DNA of 64,000 nucleotides from Streptomyces olivochromogenes (GCF_001514115.1 NZ_KQ948451.1:1014109-1078108), one strand, 5' to 3'; shown: positions 1 through 8,686, counted from the first letter of the stretch. A program made the numbers and translations. The notes: generated by a model from the letters alone, not told the origin.

Positions 1-1
1 C

Positions 2-1126
2 GACCCGGATCGACTCGGCAGGGACTTCCTCGTGGTCCTCGACGCCGTCGCCAGCCGCGAACTCGGCGACCTCGCACACAGCTACGCCCGGCAGGTGATG
101 GTGCGCTGGGGCACCGAGGCGGCGGCGGGCGGGACGGCGGCCAGGGCGAGTGTGCGACGGTGGACACCCCAGCTGCGCAAACTCCTCGCCTCACCCGGCG
201 ACCGGTTCGAGTCCCTGGGCCAGGCGTACGACGGGGACTGGCCGGCGCTCCTCGAACACTGGCGGCTCGCCACCGTCACCACAGGCACCCTCGCCCACCT
301 CCGCAAGGAGTTCCCACCCCCGACCCGCACGGCGTCCACCCCCGGACGTGTCCGCTACGCCGAGACGGCCATCGACCGCCTCATCGGTCATCTCGAACCC
401 GATGAGGCCGCGCTGCACACCAAGAAGGAAGCGCTGCGCCGTTTCATCGAGCACCGGGGCAACGAGGAGGCGGCACAGGAGGAGCACGAACTGCGTCAAG
501 GGGCGGACGCCGAGGTCATGGACTTCACGACACTCCTCGACAACGCCGTTTTCAAACCGAGCCAGATCGCACTCGGAGACGACGCCCGCCGCCTCGCGCT
601 CATGCAGATGCTGCCCAACCTGTGCACCGCCGCCGGGGACCTGGTGGCGGCCTCGCTGAGCCACCGGCCTCAGAGCATCCGTATCGTGATCCAGGGCTGG
701 CACACTCGCCTGCCGACCGACCCCGCCGCGTCCATCGACGGGAAATCCCTGGCCGACGCGCTGGAGACCGAACTGCTCGAACGCACGGAGGCGGACGCCG
801 CGGCTGTCGACCGCAACCTGCCGCGACGCGTAGGGGGCACCGCCGGTGGCCTGTCCGCCCTCGTCCTGGCCCCCTTCCTCCTCGGCGGCTTCCTCCTGGC
901 ACTCGCGTTGCTGGTCGGCGCCTTCGCCGGAGTGTGGGGGCTGTTGGACGTGACGCGCGTACCGGCCGAGCGCGGCAGGATCCGCGAGGCCGGCGTGGTG
1001 CGGCGGCAAAGTGCGCAGCGCCGGTTGCAGGATGTGCTGAGCCGGCGCATCGAGTTCTTCGCCGAATGGAACGAGCACGTCGCGCGGCTGCCCGAGCTGT
1101 GCGCCTGGGACCCGACGGGCAAGTGA
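2..1126 (+). CDS. Membrane-anchored hypothetical protein, 5' end outside window
   Basis: The reading frame is already open at base 2, before the first usable start (GTG at 32), so the real start is probably upstream and this is a partial gene. From the GTG it encodes 364 residues. The first ~270 residues are hydrophilic and charged. A single long hydrophobic stretch at about residues 274-307 (SALVLAPFLLGGFLLALALL) is followed by a basic tail of ~55 residues. I recognise no enzymatic domain. It ends only 7 bases before a Ser/Thr kinase gene on the same strand, so the two are probably co-transcribed, and this protein may be a membrane partner or substrate of the kinase (inference from position only). 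Confidence 0.7.
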   Translation, partial: DPDRLGRDFLVVLDAVASRELGDLAHSYARQVMVRWGTEAAAGGTAARASVRRWTPQLRKLLASPGDRFESLGQAYDGDWPALLEHWRLATVTTGTLAHLRKEFPPPTRTASTPGRVRYAETAIDRLIGHLEPDEAALHTKKEALRRFIEHRGNEEAAQEEHELRQGADAEVMDFTTLLDNAVFKPSQIALGDDARRLALMQMLPNLCTAAGDLVAASLSHRPQSIRIVIQGWHTRLPTDPAASIDGKSLADALETELLERTEADAAAVDRNLPRRVGGTAGGLSALVLAPFLLGGFLLALALLVGAFAGVWGLLDVTRVPAERGRIREAGVVRRQSAQRRLQDVLSRRIEFFAEWNEHVARLPELCAWDPTGK

Positions 1127-1133
1127 CGCAATC

Positions 1134-2264
1134 ATGGAATCAGGACGTGTCCTCGACCGGCGCTACAAGCTGGAGTCACCCCTCGGCCGCGGCGCCCAGG
1201 GCTCCGTCTGGCTCGGACTCGACCTCCGCCTGAACCGGCCGGTCGCGGTGAAGGTGGCCACACTGCACCGTCACCCCGGACAGGGCGAGCACTCCGAGGA
1301 ACTGAACCGGCGCGTCGAGCGATTCCGCAAAGAGGCTCAGGCGATGGCGCGCATCCAAAACCGGCCCCATGTCGCCGTCATCTACGACCACGGCGAGGAC
1401 GGCGACATCCTGTACTCCGTCATGGAGTACATCGAGGGCAGGCCGCTCTCCGCCCACACAGGGCAGGGCCGGCACCTCACCCTGGAACAGACCGTGCGCT
1501 GGACGAGGCACATCTGCGACGGCCTCGCCGACGCCCACGAGGCGGGCGTGGTGCACAGGGACGTCAAACCCGGCAACATCGTCATCGACACCACCGGATC
1601 CGCCAAGGTCGTCGACTTCGGCCTCGCCCGCTTCATCGACGCGTCCTCTTCGCACGGTCCAGGGTGGGGCACCGTTCACTACGCTTCCCCCGAACGGCTC
1701 CGTGAGGAATCCGGCAGCGCTCTCAGCGACCTCTACTCACTCGGCTGCGTCGTGTACGAGATGCTCACCGGCTGGTCTCCCTTCGGCCACATCTCGGATC
1801 CCTATGCCGTCATGTGGCACCACGTGGAGAAAACGCCCGCCCCGCCAGGCGCGCTGCGTCCCGGCATCCCCAGGGCTCTCGACTCCCTCGTACTGAGACT
1901 GCTGGAGAAGTCACCCGGGAACCGGCCACCCGACGCCCGAGCCGTGGCCCGGGCGGTCCAGCAGATCGAGTACGTCTCGGACGACTCCGCGGATCCGCAC
2001 GTCGACACGCGCCATATCGCCGAGATCCAGAACCTGGAACGGTTCATCCAACTGCACGCCGACGGCCCCCGGGCCTCGGACACGGACGTCCTCGACGCAC
2101 GCGCCCGGCACGCCAGGCTCACCGGCGAGTCGGGCGATTCCCGAGGTGCCGCCGCGCTCTGCCAGCGCCTGGGGCAGGACTGCGCGCGCCTGCTCGGCCC
2201 CGATCACCACCGTGTCTTCGAGGCCTACCGGGAGGCGTCGCGCTGGAAAGAGGGCACCGGCTGA
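1134..2264 (+). CDS. Serine/threonine protein kinase (PknB-type, soluble)
   Basis: A 376-residue eukaryotic-type kinase. Visible motifs are the glycine-rich loop GRGAQGSVW (about residues 18-26), the VAVK lysine (K40), the HRDVKPGN catalytic loop starting at H141, the DFG at D161-G163, and the GTVHYASPE activation-segment end. All catalytic residues look intact. The kinase domain covers roughly residues 10-275. The remaining ~100 residues are helical without a recognisable PASTA, WD or transmembrane segment, so the enzyme is probably cytosolic. It follows a membrane protein gene by 7 bases, suggesting a two-gene signalling unit. The ATG is used as start; the target is unknown. Confidence 0.93.
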   Translation: MESGRVLDRRYKLESPLGRGAQGSVWLGLDLRLNRPVAVKVATLHRHPGQGEHSEELNRRVERFRKEAQAMARIQNRPHVAVIYDHGEDGDILYSVMEYIEGRPLSAHTGQGRHLTLEQTVRWTRHICDGLADAHEAGVVHRDVKPGNIVIDTTGSAKVVDFGLARFIDASSSHGPGWGTVHYASPERLREESGSALSDLYSLGCVVYEMLTGWSPFGHISDPYAVMWHHVEKTPAPPGALRPGIPRALDSLVLRLLEKSPGNRPPDARAVARAVQQIEYVSDDSADPHVDTRHIAEIQNLERFIQLHADGPRASDTDVLDARARHARLTGESGDSRGAAALCQRLGQDCARLLGPDHHRVFEAYREASRWKEGTG

Positions 2265-2316
2265 AGCTCCGTATGTCCCTTGGTACGTCACTCCCTACGT
2301 CCTGCTGGTGTCAAAA

Positions 2317-2355
2317 GGGCTAGAGGTACGGGCTACAGGTACGGGCTAGAGGTAC
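2317..2355. repeat. 13-bp tandem repeat, three copies
   Basis: Three head-to-tail units of GGGCTAGAGGTAC (the middle copy has one change, GGGCTACAGGTAC), followed by a degenerate fourth at 2356. They fill the space between the convergent kinase and P450 genes and end 4 bases before the P450 stop codon. Confidence 0.9.
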
Positions 2356-2358
2356 GAG

Positions 2359-3600
2359 CTACCAGGTGACCGGCAGCGCGGCGACGCCGTACGCCATCGC
2401 GTCTTCCTTGAAGTCGATCTCCTCCAGCGTGGTGGCCAGTCGCAGCGTGGGCACGCGCCGGTAGAGCGTGCCGTAGACGACCTGGAGTTCCACGCGGGCG
2501 AGTTGCTGGCCCAGGCACTGGTGGACGCCGAAGGCGAACGCGTTGTGCTGGCGGGCGTCGCGGAGCAGATCGAGGCGGTCGGGCTCCGGGAAGGCCTCCG
2601 GGTCCCAGTTGGCGGCGGGGAGGGAGACGATGATTCCGTCCCCGTCGCGGATGACCTCGCCGCCGATCTCGATGTCCTCCAGGGCGATCCGGCGCTGCCC
2701 GGTGTGGGCGATGGTCAGGTAGCGCAGCAGTTCCTCGACCGCTCCGGCCACGACCTTGGGATCGTCCGTCTCGCGCAGCAGGGCGAGCTGCTCCGGGTGC
2801 TCCAGCAGCGCGAGGGTGCCCAGCGCGATCATGTTCGCGCTGGTCTCGTGCCCGGCGATGAGCAGGATGACGGCCATGAGGGACGCCTCCCCCATGGTCA
2901 GTTCACCGGCCTCGACCAGGGCCGCCAGGTCGGACAGCGTGTCCTCGGCGGGGTTCTCCGTCTTGGCGTGGATCTGCCGGGCCAGGTACGCGCCGAGCGC
3001 GACGCTCGACTCGCGGTCCTGCTCGGCCGATGACGTCTGGCTGACCGCGACGGTGGCGTGGTACTGGAAGAACTCATGGTCCTCGTAAGGGACTCCGAGC
3101 AGTTCGCAGATCATCAGCGTGGGAATGGGCAGACCCAGCGCCTGGACCAGGTCGGCCGGCTTCGGCCCGGCCAGCATCGCGTCGATGTGCTCGTCGGTGA
3201 CCTTCTGGATGGCGGGGCGCAGGGCCGCCATCCGCTTGGCGGTGAAGGAGGAGGTCAGCATCCGGCGGAGCCGGGTGTGGACGGGGGCGTCCGTGTTGAA
3301 GAGCGTGTCGGGGTGGTGGTGCGCGTTCTCCGCCATGGCCTTCTTCGGGAACGGAAAGCCGGGCCGCTTGTCGTCGACGCTGACGCGGGGGTCGCCGAGG
3401 ACGGCCCGCAGGTCTTCGTGGCGGGTGATGAGCCAGGGGGTGCTGCCGTCCCAGATCCGCACCTTGCTGATCGGCTTCTCCTCGCGGATCTCCGCGAGGA
3501 CCGGCGGCGGGGCGAACGGACAGGCGGCCGCCCTGGGCGGCACGAACTCGGGGATCTCTTCGGCGGCGCCGCTCGCGGTTCCGGTCGGTGTCTCAGCCAT
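2359..3600 (-). CDS. Cytochrome P450
   Basis: A 413-residue soluble bacterial P450 (heme-thiolate monooxygenase). The heme-binding loop FGVHQCLGQQLA places the axial cysteine at C362. The I-helix oxygen-activation motif AGHETS is at 249-254 (T253), and the K-helix ExxR is E290-R293. Length and motifs resemble CYP105/CYP107-type actinomycete enzymes, but I cannot assign a subfamily. No ferredoxin or ferredoxin reductase gene lies next to it, so redox partners must come from elsewhere. The next gene upstream on the same strand, an SDR ending at 3808, leaves a 207-base gap, so the P450 likely has its own promoter. Substrate unknown. Confidence 0.95.
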   Translation of the reverse strand: MAETPTGTASGAAEEIPEFVPPRAAACPFAPPPVLAEIREEKPISKVRIWDGSTPWLITRHEDLRAVLGDPRVSVDDKRPGFPFPKKAMAENAHHHPDTLFNTDAPVHTRLRRMLTSSFTAKRMAALRPAIQKVTDEHIDAMLAGPKPADLVQALGLPIPTLMICELLGVPYEDHEFFQYHATVAVSQTSSAEQDRESSVALGAYLARQIHAKTENPAEDTLSDLAALVEAGELTMGEASLMAVILLIAGHETSANMIALGTLALLEHPEQLALLRETDDPKVVAGAVEELLRYLTIAHTGQRRIALEDIEIGGEVIRDGDGIIVSLPAANWDPEAFPEPDRLDLLRDARQHNAFAFGVHQCLGQQLARVELQVVYGTLYRRVPTLRLATTLEEIDFKEDAMAYGVAALPVTW

Positions 3601-3720
3601 GTCACTCCTCGGTGGGGGGGGGGCTCCCCCGGAACGGGGAGCGGGGTCTCAGAGGGGCTCTGGGGCCTATGAGATCGGAGCAGACTGACGGCTACGGGCC
3701 ACTTCACTGACGGGAACCTG

Positions 3721-3738
3721 ACGTGACTCGGATCACGT
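3721..3738. promoter_or_regulatory. Inverted repeat upstream of the P450 gene
   Basis: ACGTGA, 6-base spacer, TCACGT: perfect 6-bp arms located about 120 bases upstream of the P450 start. The dimension suits a dimeric repressor site. No dedicated regulator is adjacent, so assignment is a guess. Confidence 0.4.
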
Positions 3739-3807
3739 GTACGCGCCCCCCACCTCGGCGCCGGCAGGCCATGACGCGGCGCGGCATGGCATGGCGGCGA
3801 ACGAACC

Positions 3808-4542
3808 TCAGTCCTGCGCGGTGGGACGCACCACGATGTCACCTACGTCGACACCGTCCGGCTGCTCGACGGCGAAGGCGACGGCGCGGGCCACCGCGGC
3901 CGGCGGGATCGCGATGCTGTCCATCTTTTCGACGATCTGGACCTTCACCTCGGCATCCATGCGGTCGGCGAAGTCCGTACGGACGAACCCCGGCGAGACG
4001 ACGGTGACGCGCAGTCCCTCGCCGGCCTCCTGGCGCAGGCCCTCGGAGAGGGTACGGACTGCGTTCTTCGTGGCGGCGTACACCGACTGGAGCGGAGTGA
4101 CGCGCAGTCCGGCGGTGGACACGATGTTGACGAAGTGCCCGAAGCCCTGCTCCCGGAAGACCGGCAGCGCTTCGGCGATCCCGTACAGCACGCCCTTGAG
4201 GTTGACGTCGATCATCTCCTCCCAATCCTCGACGCGGAGGTCGTCCAGGGGGGAGATCAGACCGACTCCGGCGTTGCTGACGAGGACGTCGAGCTTGCCG
4301 TACCGCTCGCGGGCCAGTCGTACGAGGCCGGACAGATCCTCGCGCCGCGTCACGTCCGTACGGACCCAGGCGGCTTCACCGCCCGCCTTTTCGATCCGGG
4401 CGGCCAGGGCCTCGAGACGCTCCGCACGGCGCGCCCCGAGGACGACCCGGGCGCCGCGCTCGGCGAGCAGGAGCGCGGTCGCCTCACCGATGCCGCTGCC
4501 GGCACCTGTGATCGCCACTACCTTGCCTTCGATTCCCGACAT
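3808..4542 (-). CDS. Short-chain dehydrogenase/reductase (classical SDR)
   Basis: A 244-residue NAD(P)-dependent oxidoreductase with a complete classical SDR signature: TGAGSGIG cofactor loop (12-19), NAG at 90-92, catalytic S142, Y155 and K159 (YAATK). The arginines after the glycine-rich loop (GARR) hint at NADPH preference. The C-terminal segment ending in VDVGDIVVRPTAQD is typical of YdfG-like SDRs. It is transcribed away from a TetR-family gene (start 4679) with twin palindromic operators in between, so it is very likely repressed by that regulator. Substrate unknown. Confidence 0.93.
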   Translation of the reverse strand: MSGIEGKVVAITGAGSGIGEATALLLAERGARVVLGARRAERLEALAARIEKAGGEAAWVRTDVTRREDLSGLVRLARERYGKLDVLVSNAGVGLISPLDDLRVEDWEEMIDVNLKGVLYGIAEALPVFREQGFGHFVNIVSTAGLRVTPLQSVYAATKNAVRTLSEGLRQEAGEGLRVTVVSPGFVRTDFADRMDAEVKVQIVEKMDSIAIPPAAVARAVAFAVEQPDGVDVGDIVVRPTAQD

Positions 4543-4600
4543 GATCGACAGTCCTTTCGCAGGGGGAACGAGGGCATGTCACACCCATGCCCTACAGTGA

Positions 4601-4650
4601 AAGTGGAGGCGCCGCCACTTCGACCACCATAAGCGGAGGCGCCGCCACTT
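4601..4650. promoter_or_regulatory. Twin 20-bp palindromic operators between SDR and tetR
   Basis: Two near-identical 20-base palindromes occupy 4601-4620 and 4631-4650. They differ at one base (AAGTGGAGG versus AAGCGGAGG in the left arm), share the core GGCGCC and end in CCACTT. Each half-site is AAGTGG/CCACTT. Centre-to-centre spacing is 30 bp, about three helical turns, so two TetR dimers would bind the same DNA face. The sites lie 58 bases from the SDR start and 28 bases from the TetR start, covering both promoters. Confidence 0.85.
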
Positions 4651-4678
4651 AGCAACGGGAGAGCGAGGAGCGACGCCG

Positions 4679-5269
4679 ATGGCCCGCGATACAGGACGTC
4701 CACTGAGGGCTGACGCACAGCGCAACCGGGAGAAGATCCTGGCCGCCGCGGTACGTGTGTTCACCGAGGAGGGGCTGGACGCGCACTTCGAGCGCGTCGC
4801 CAAGGAAGCGGGCGTGGGCACCGGCACCCTCTACCGCAACTTCCCGACCCGCGAGGCCCTGATCGAGGCCGCGTACCGCAACGAGGTGTCCCGGCTGTGC
4901 GAGGCCGTCCCCGGGCTCCTGGCGACGATGCCGCCCCACGAGGCCCTACGCGCCTGGACGCGTCGCTTCATCGACTACGCCACCGCCAAACTCGGCATGG
5001 CCGACGCCCTGCGAGCCGTCGTCGCCTCGGGAACCAACCCCTACGCCGAGAGCCACGAGCTGATTCAGGCCGCCCTCACCTCCCTCATGAACGCCGCCAC
5101 CGCCGCCGGCGCGATCCGCACCGACATCAGCCCGACCGACATGTTCGCCGCCCTCGCCGGCATCGCCCTCACCTCAGCCGGCCCCGACCAACGCGAACAG
5201 GCGGAACGCCTCCTCGACCTCACCCTGGACGGCCTGCGCCCGCCGCCGCCGCAGGCGCCCGCCAACTGA
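4679..5269 (+). CDS. TetR/AcrR-family transcriptional repressor
   Basis: A 196-residue regulator with the TetR N-terminal helix-turn-helix at about residues 13-58 (NREKILAAAVRVF ... GVGTGTLYRNFPTREAL) and an all-helical ligand-binding C-terminal domain. It is divergent from the SDR gene, and twin palindromes lie between the two starts, so it probably represses itself and the SDR until an effector, perhaps the SDR substrate, binds. The ATG at 4679 follows a GAGCGAGGAG ribosome site. Confidence 0.94.
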   Translation: MARDTGRPLRADAQRNREKILAAAVRVFTEEGLDAHFERVAKEAGVGTGTLYRNFPTREALIEAAYRNEVSRLCEAVPGLLATMPPHEALRAWTRRFIDYATAKLGMADALRAVVASGTNPYAESHELIQAALTSLMNAATAAGAIRTDISPTDMFAALAGIALTSAGPDQREQAERLLDLTLDGLRPPPPQAPAN

Positions 5270-5417
5270 CGCCGACGCCCCGTGCGGGGTGCGACCAGCG
5301 CCGGACAGGGGCGACGGGTGAAGGCCGGGGCACCGACGGACCCGGCAGCCATCCGAGCCACAACGCAAAGGAAAACGCGGCCTGCTGGGAGCCGCCGCGG
5401 CCATGAGAGGCACTTCG

Positions 5418-5777
5418 GTGACAGCCGATCACCACCCGCGGACGAACTTCGTCTTCGCTCCGCCCGTGGAGAATCCAACCGCATGGCAGGCAAGCCCGGA
5501 GACGTTCAGGAACGCGCTGACGCAAGCATTTCCCGATGCCTTCCTGGAGCCCCTCACTTCCTCTCTCCGCGACGCGCCTGCCCTGGACTTCGAGATCGAG
5601 GTGGCGCCGGACGTCCTCGTCATGACGTCTTCATCAGGGGGACGGCGGCCCCTCCCGACGTCCGCCGATTCCACGGAAATCGATGCCGTACTCCGCAACC
5701 GTCTGCCAACTGCCGAACCCGAGTGCCCCGCCCCACACCACCTCTCAGCGGTACTGCTCAACAACCTCGCCGCGCTC
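5418..5777 (+). pseudogene. Hypothetical protein gene with lost 3' end (uncertain)
   Basis: A GTG at 5418 is preceded by GAGAGG at good spacing and opens a protein starting VTADHHPRTNFVFAPPVE. The next ~100 residues look coding (W-A-S-P-E-T-F, FPDAF, SSLRDAPALDFEIEVAPDV). From about 5730 the frame continues only as antisense of the nitrobindin gene (to 6371), which is not credible coding. The gene therefore seems to have lost its proper C-terminus, or the end lies near 5777 after a frameshift. I do not recognise the family. It follows tetR on the same strand. Confidence 0.4.
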
Positions 5778-6326
5778 CTACTCCTTCTCCTTGCGCCGCA
5801 GCGTCGCCGAGAGGTGGTGCTGCAGCGGCTGCCCCACCGCCGCGAGCTCATGGACGAACGTGAGCGTGTCGTCGTCGGTCAGGACGTAGGTCCGGCGGGT
5901 TGCGTTGACCTCCTTGGCCGTGGGCGTGAGGGCCACCTCGTGGGTGGAGAGGTCGACCGTGTTGTCGGCCGCCCGGCCGACGGCGATCTCGGCGATGCCG
6001 GTGGGCTGGGTGATCAGTGCCTCCACCCGGCCGTCGGGCTGGAGCCGCCACCAGCCGCTCTCCCGAGCCGACGGGCGCAGCGGTGTGCCATCGGCGTCCA
6101 GCAACCAGGCCCGGGCCTCGTAGCGGAGGAAGGGCCGGCCGTCATGACTGAAGGTGACCTCCTGCGCGTACGCGAACTCCCCGGCGAGCGTGGGATACCC
6201 ACCGCGACCCCGCCCGCGCCAGGTACCCAGGAGTCCGATCACCGGTGTGAGAAGCGCCTGCGGGGCAGGCGCTGCATCCGATCGGTGGACGTCGGGGTAC
6301 GGATACTCCGGTGCGGGGTCGAACAC
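5778..6326 (-). CDS. Nitrobindin-like heme-binding beta-barrel (FABP-family, DUF1794)
   Basis: The hallmark motif [15 protein letters not shown], a long antiparallel beta-barrel sequence and the run [25 protein letters not shown] identify the nitrobindin/THAP4-like family, which binds heme b in a 10-stranded barrel and reacts with NO or peroxynitrite. I chose the GTG at 6326 because AGGAG lies 8 bases upstream and the protein then starts shortly before the barrel. The frame is open to 6428 but has no ribosome site there. The product is 182 residues and cytosolic. It is transcribed alone. Confidence 0.82.
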   Translation of the reverse strand: MFDPAPEYPYPDVHRSDAAPAPQALLTPVIGLLGTWRGRGRGGYPTLAGEFAYAQEVTFSHDGRPFLRYEARAWLLDADGTPLRPSARESGWWRLQPDGRVEALITQPTGIAEIAVGRAADNTVDLSTHEVALTPTAKEVNATRRTYVLTDDDTLTFVHELAAVGQPLQHHLSATLRRKEKE

Positions 6327-6686
6327 GGTGTGCGCTCCTGGGATCGGGTCCGGTGCCGGGCCGAAGCCTAGGCCGTCGATGTCGCTCCCCGCGGCGACGG
6401 CGCGAAGGACTGTCCGCCGGCTCGTCACAACTGGGAGCCCAGGGGCACGCGATCTCGTCTGCGGACGCCGCGGTCAGCACGGTCGCCGTGCACACGGACG
6501 ACACCCAACCAGCCTTCTCCATACGCACATTCAGGGAGGGACTCAGCTCCAGGCGGCGCGGCGCGCGGCGGACCACATACGCCACGACATCTCGACCTCC
6601 GCCGTTCCGATCGTGCCTGCACTCGCCTCCCGACAGGATGCCGAACCGCGCCTTCCCCGCGGCAAGACCCGGCCGTGAGTCCGGGC
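6327..6686. other. Intergenic stretch without a supported gene
   Basis: 360 bases between nitrobindin and the lipoprotein gene. The frames on both strands are open because of the high GC content, but none has a ribosome site or family motif. It should contain the nitrobindin promoter near 6330-6400. I see no repeat or hairpin of note. Confidence 0.6.
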
Positions 6687-7262
6687 TCAGCCCGTGCTGG
6701 TGGACTTCGTGCCGGACGGGGTGACGGCGTACCACGTGTTGCCCTTGGCCTGGCCGTTCGTCTGTCCGGCCTGTGTGTCGCCCACGTATCGGTACAGCGG
6801 CCAGCCGCCGAGGGTGAGCTGTTTCATGCCGTTCCGGTGGACCGTGCCGAGCAGGCTCTTCTCGACCCCCATGGTCTGTACGGAGTCCTGCACGATGACG
6901 GGGATCCACGTCTTCGTGCACTCGCCGGCGCACGTCCACTTGGACGGATTCGCCTCGTCCTTGTCGTAGCGGTAGAGGGTCAAACCCTTGTCGTCGGTCA
7001 CCACGCTGCCGATGTCGTTGACCGTCTTGGCCATCACCATGGTGGTTGTGGCCGGGTCGCCGGCGGCAACCGGTGCGGAGGGCGTGGATTCCGAGGCGGT
7101 CGCAGCCGAGGTCGCGGACTCCGAGGCGGCCGTGGCGACCGGAACGGTGTTGCCGGGGCTCGTACCGGCGGACGCCTTTTCCGTCGAGCTGCCGCACGCC
7201 GCCAGAAGGAACGCCGAGGCGAGCCCTGCGGCCGAGAGGAGGACGATGCGTCGCTGGATCAC
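6687..7262 (-). CDS. Secreted lipoprotein with two Lipoprotein_15 repeats (COG4315)
   Basis: A 191-residue exported lipoprotein: basic N-terminus MIQRR, hydrophobic core, and lipobox LLAAC with the modified cysteine near residue 23. A Ser/Thr/Ala-rich linker (about 25-75) follows. The folded part carries two copies of the secreted-repeat signature: GLTLYRYDKDEANPSKWTC with the paired cysteines CAGEC, and LTLGGWPLYRYVGDTQAGQ (the Yx[FWY]xxD type). Such proteins are surface-exposed in Streptomyces and of unknown function. The start is a GTG preceded by GAAGGGAAA. No partner gene is adjacent. Confidence 0.92.
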   Translation of the reverse strand: MIQRRIVLLSAAGLASAFLLAACGSSTEKASAGTSPGNTVPVATAASESATSAATASESTPSAPVAAGDPATTTMVMAKTVNDIGSVVTDDKGLTLYRYDKDEANPSKWTCAGECTKTWIPVIVQDSVQTMGVEKSLLGTVHRNGMKQLTLGGWPLYRYVGDTQAGQTNGQAKGNTWYAVTPSGTKSTSTG

Positions 7263-7509
7263 GGAGTTTCCCTTCGGCGGTCGTTCTGCTTACTCCCTTC
7301 GTACGTTGGGTAACTCCCGCCCACTCAGCCACCGGTGGCACATGGCGAAGGCTTGACCGACCGCGACGGAGAACTCAGGGAGCTTGGTTGGCGGTCGGCA
7401 GGGCGGCGGCGGACTGGTCGGCAGTGACGGGGGTGCCGACGTCCATGCGGCAGGAATGCAGCAGGCCCGCCCACGGCCGCCGTGCAGCCGACCAGGACGG
7501 GGGCGGCGT

Positions 7510-7779
7510 TCACTGCTTCGTCTGTCGACCCATGTTGCGCAGAGCCCTGCGCAGAGCGGCCAGTTCTTCCTCCGACATGTTCTCCACGAAGTGGAGCAGC
7601 GCGGCCGAGCGGTCCTTGCTCTCCCCCAGGCCGTCCTCCATGAGTGCGGCGGTAGGCCTCACGGCTGCGACGGGGCGGGCCTTGTTGATGTCGTCGACGA
7701 CCTCGCGCACGGTCGCCGGACGGCCCCACGTCCAGAGGCGGTCCATGATCTCCGCCTCCAGATCCCCCAGCCGCCGCAT
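7510..7779 (-). pseudogene. BlaI/MecI-type repressor lacking its central segment
   Basis: The first ~35 residues (MRRLGDLEAEIMDRLW, GRPATVREVVDDIN, KARPVA) and the last ~45 (TAALMEDGLGESKDRS ... LRRALRNMG) match BlaI/MecI/CopY winged-helix repressors. Family members have about 35-40 more residues between them, starting YTTVMT and containing the recognition helix and wing; here KARPVA runs straight into AVRPTAALMED. The total is 89 residues instead of ~125. In the neighbouring frame the junction still reads S-R-E-A-Y, the residues expected just before TAALM, so a deletion plus a compensating single-base loss is likely. No BlaR/M56 protease gene is adjacent. DNA binding should be lost. Confidence 0.8.
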
Positions 7780-7857
7780 GGCCCGGCTCCCTCACGCCAC
7801 CGAATACGTAGCGCCATAGTAGACGGCTGACCTGTCGCATTTCCGTGGGCAACATGC

Positions 7858-8592
7858 TCAGCGGCCCTTGACGGCATGCAGCAGTGTGACGCCGAGCCAC
7901 GGGCCGCCGTACCAGTACCCGGGGCCGAGTCCGCGCAGCGTGCCCTGGCCGAGGTGCGCCGCGTACTTCCTGGCCATGGGCCAGAAGTCGGCGACGATCA
8001 ACTGCCCCCCCGGGCGCAGTACCCGCATGGCCTCGTCCACCGCGCGGTATCGCGCCTCGGTCGACGGGATGTTGTGGATCGCCAGCGCGCTCGTCACGAC
8101 GTCGAAGGAGCCGTCCGCGAACGGCAACGCGGTCATGTCGGCCGTCTGTACTTCCACCCGGTCGGCGACCCCTGCCGCGGCGGCGTTGGCGAGCGTGACT
8201 TCGGGCCGGTTGCCGCTCTGGTCCTTTCCGGACCACAGGTCCACGCCCACGGCGTGTCCCGTCGGCAGCCGCCTGGCCGCCTCGATCAGCACCGCGCCGC
8301 GACCGCACCCCAGGTCCAGCAGTCGCTCATCACCCTTCAGTCCGACCTGGTCCAGCTCCCGCCTCCAGATGCGCAGCTTGCCGTGCAGTGTGGTGTGCAG
8401 ATAGATGCCGGTGCTGGCAAACAGTGCCGTCCCCGCGGTCGCCATCGCGTTCCGTCCCGGCCGCGACCGGCCGGCGGCCAGGCAGCAGGCCGCGCCGACG
8501 GCGGCGAGTGTCGCGGGGAACGCTGGAGCGTCTACGCCGTAGCGCGGCCGTTGAAAGCGCGGCGGTGGGGAGTCATCCCGGTTCTTGGACAT
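7858..8592 (-). CDS. Membrane-associated class I SAM methyltransferase
   Basis: A 244-residue protein. The N-terminus carries two short hydrophobic segments (about residues 24-41 and 48-65), then a Rossmann methyltransferase fold. Motif I is LLDLGCGRGAVL, an acidic residue ends strand 2 (VGVDLWSG), and motif VRPGGQLIVADF-type residues (VLRPGGQLIVADF) follow. Its neighbours (BlaI remnant, AraC) are separately oriented or spaced, so it is probably monocistronic. The substrate is unknown; a small molecule or lipid is plausible given the membrane segments. Confidence 0.88.
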   Translation of the reverse strand: MSKNRDDSPPPRFQRPRYGVDAPAFPATLAAVGAACCLAAGRSRPGRNAMATAGTALFASTGIYLHTTLHGKLRIWRRELDQVGLKGDERLLDLGCGRGAVLIEAARRLPTGHAVGVDLWSGKDQSGNRPEVTLANAAAAGVADRVEVQTADMTALPFADGSFDVVTSALAIHNIPSTEARYRAVDEAMRVLRPGGQLIVADFWPMARKYAAHLGQGTLRGLGPGYWYGGPWLGVTLLHAVKGR

Positions 8593-8686
8593 ACGCGCAG
8601 TGTCACAAGCTCAACTGCCGGGCGGCTTGTAGAAATGTTCCCCCGCGGCAGGCGCGCCACCGGCCGCGCGTCGCGCCTGCCGGGTG

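Noticed and set aside
6425..6622. Possible small secreted or RiPP-like peptide with several cysteines upstream of nitrobindin
   Set aside because: No ribosome site, no leader-like sequence and no modification enzymes nearby; the open frame is expected from GC content.
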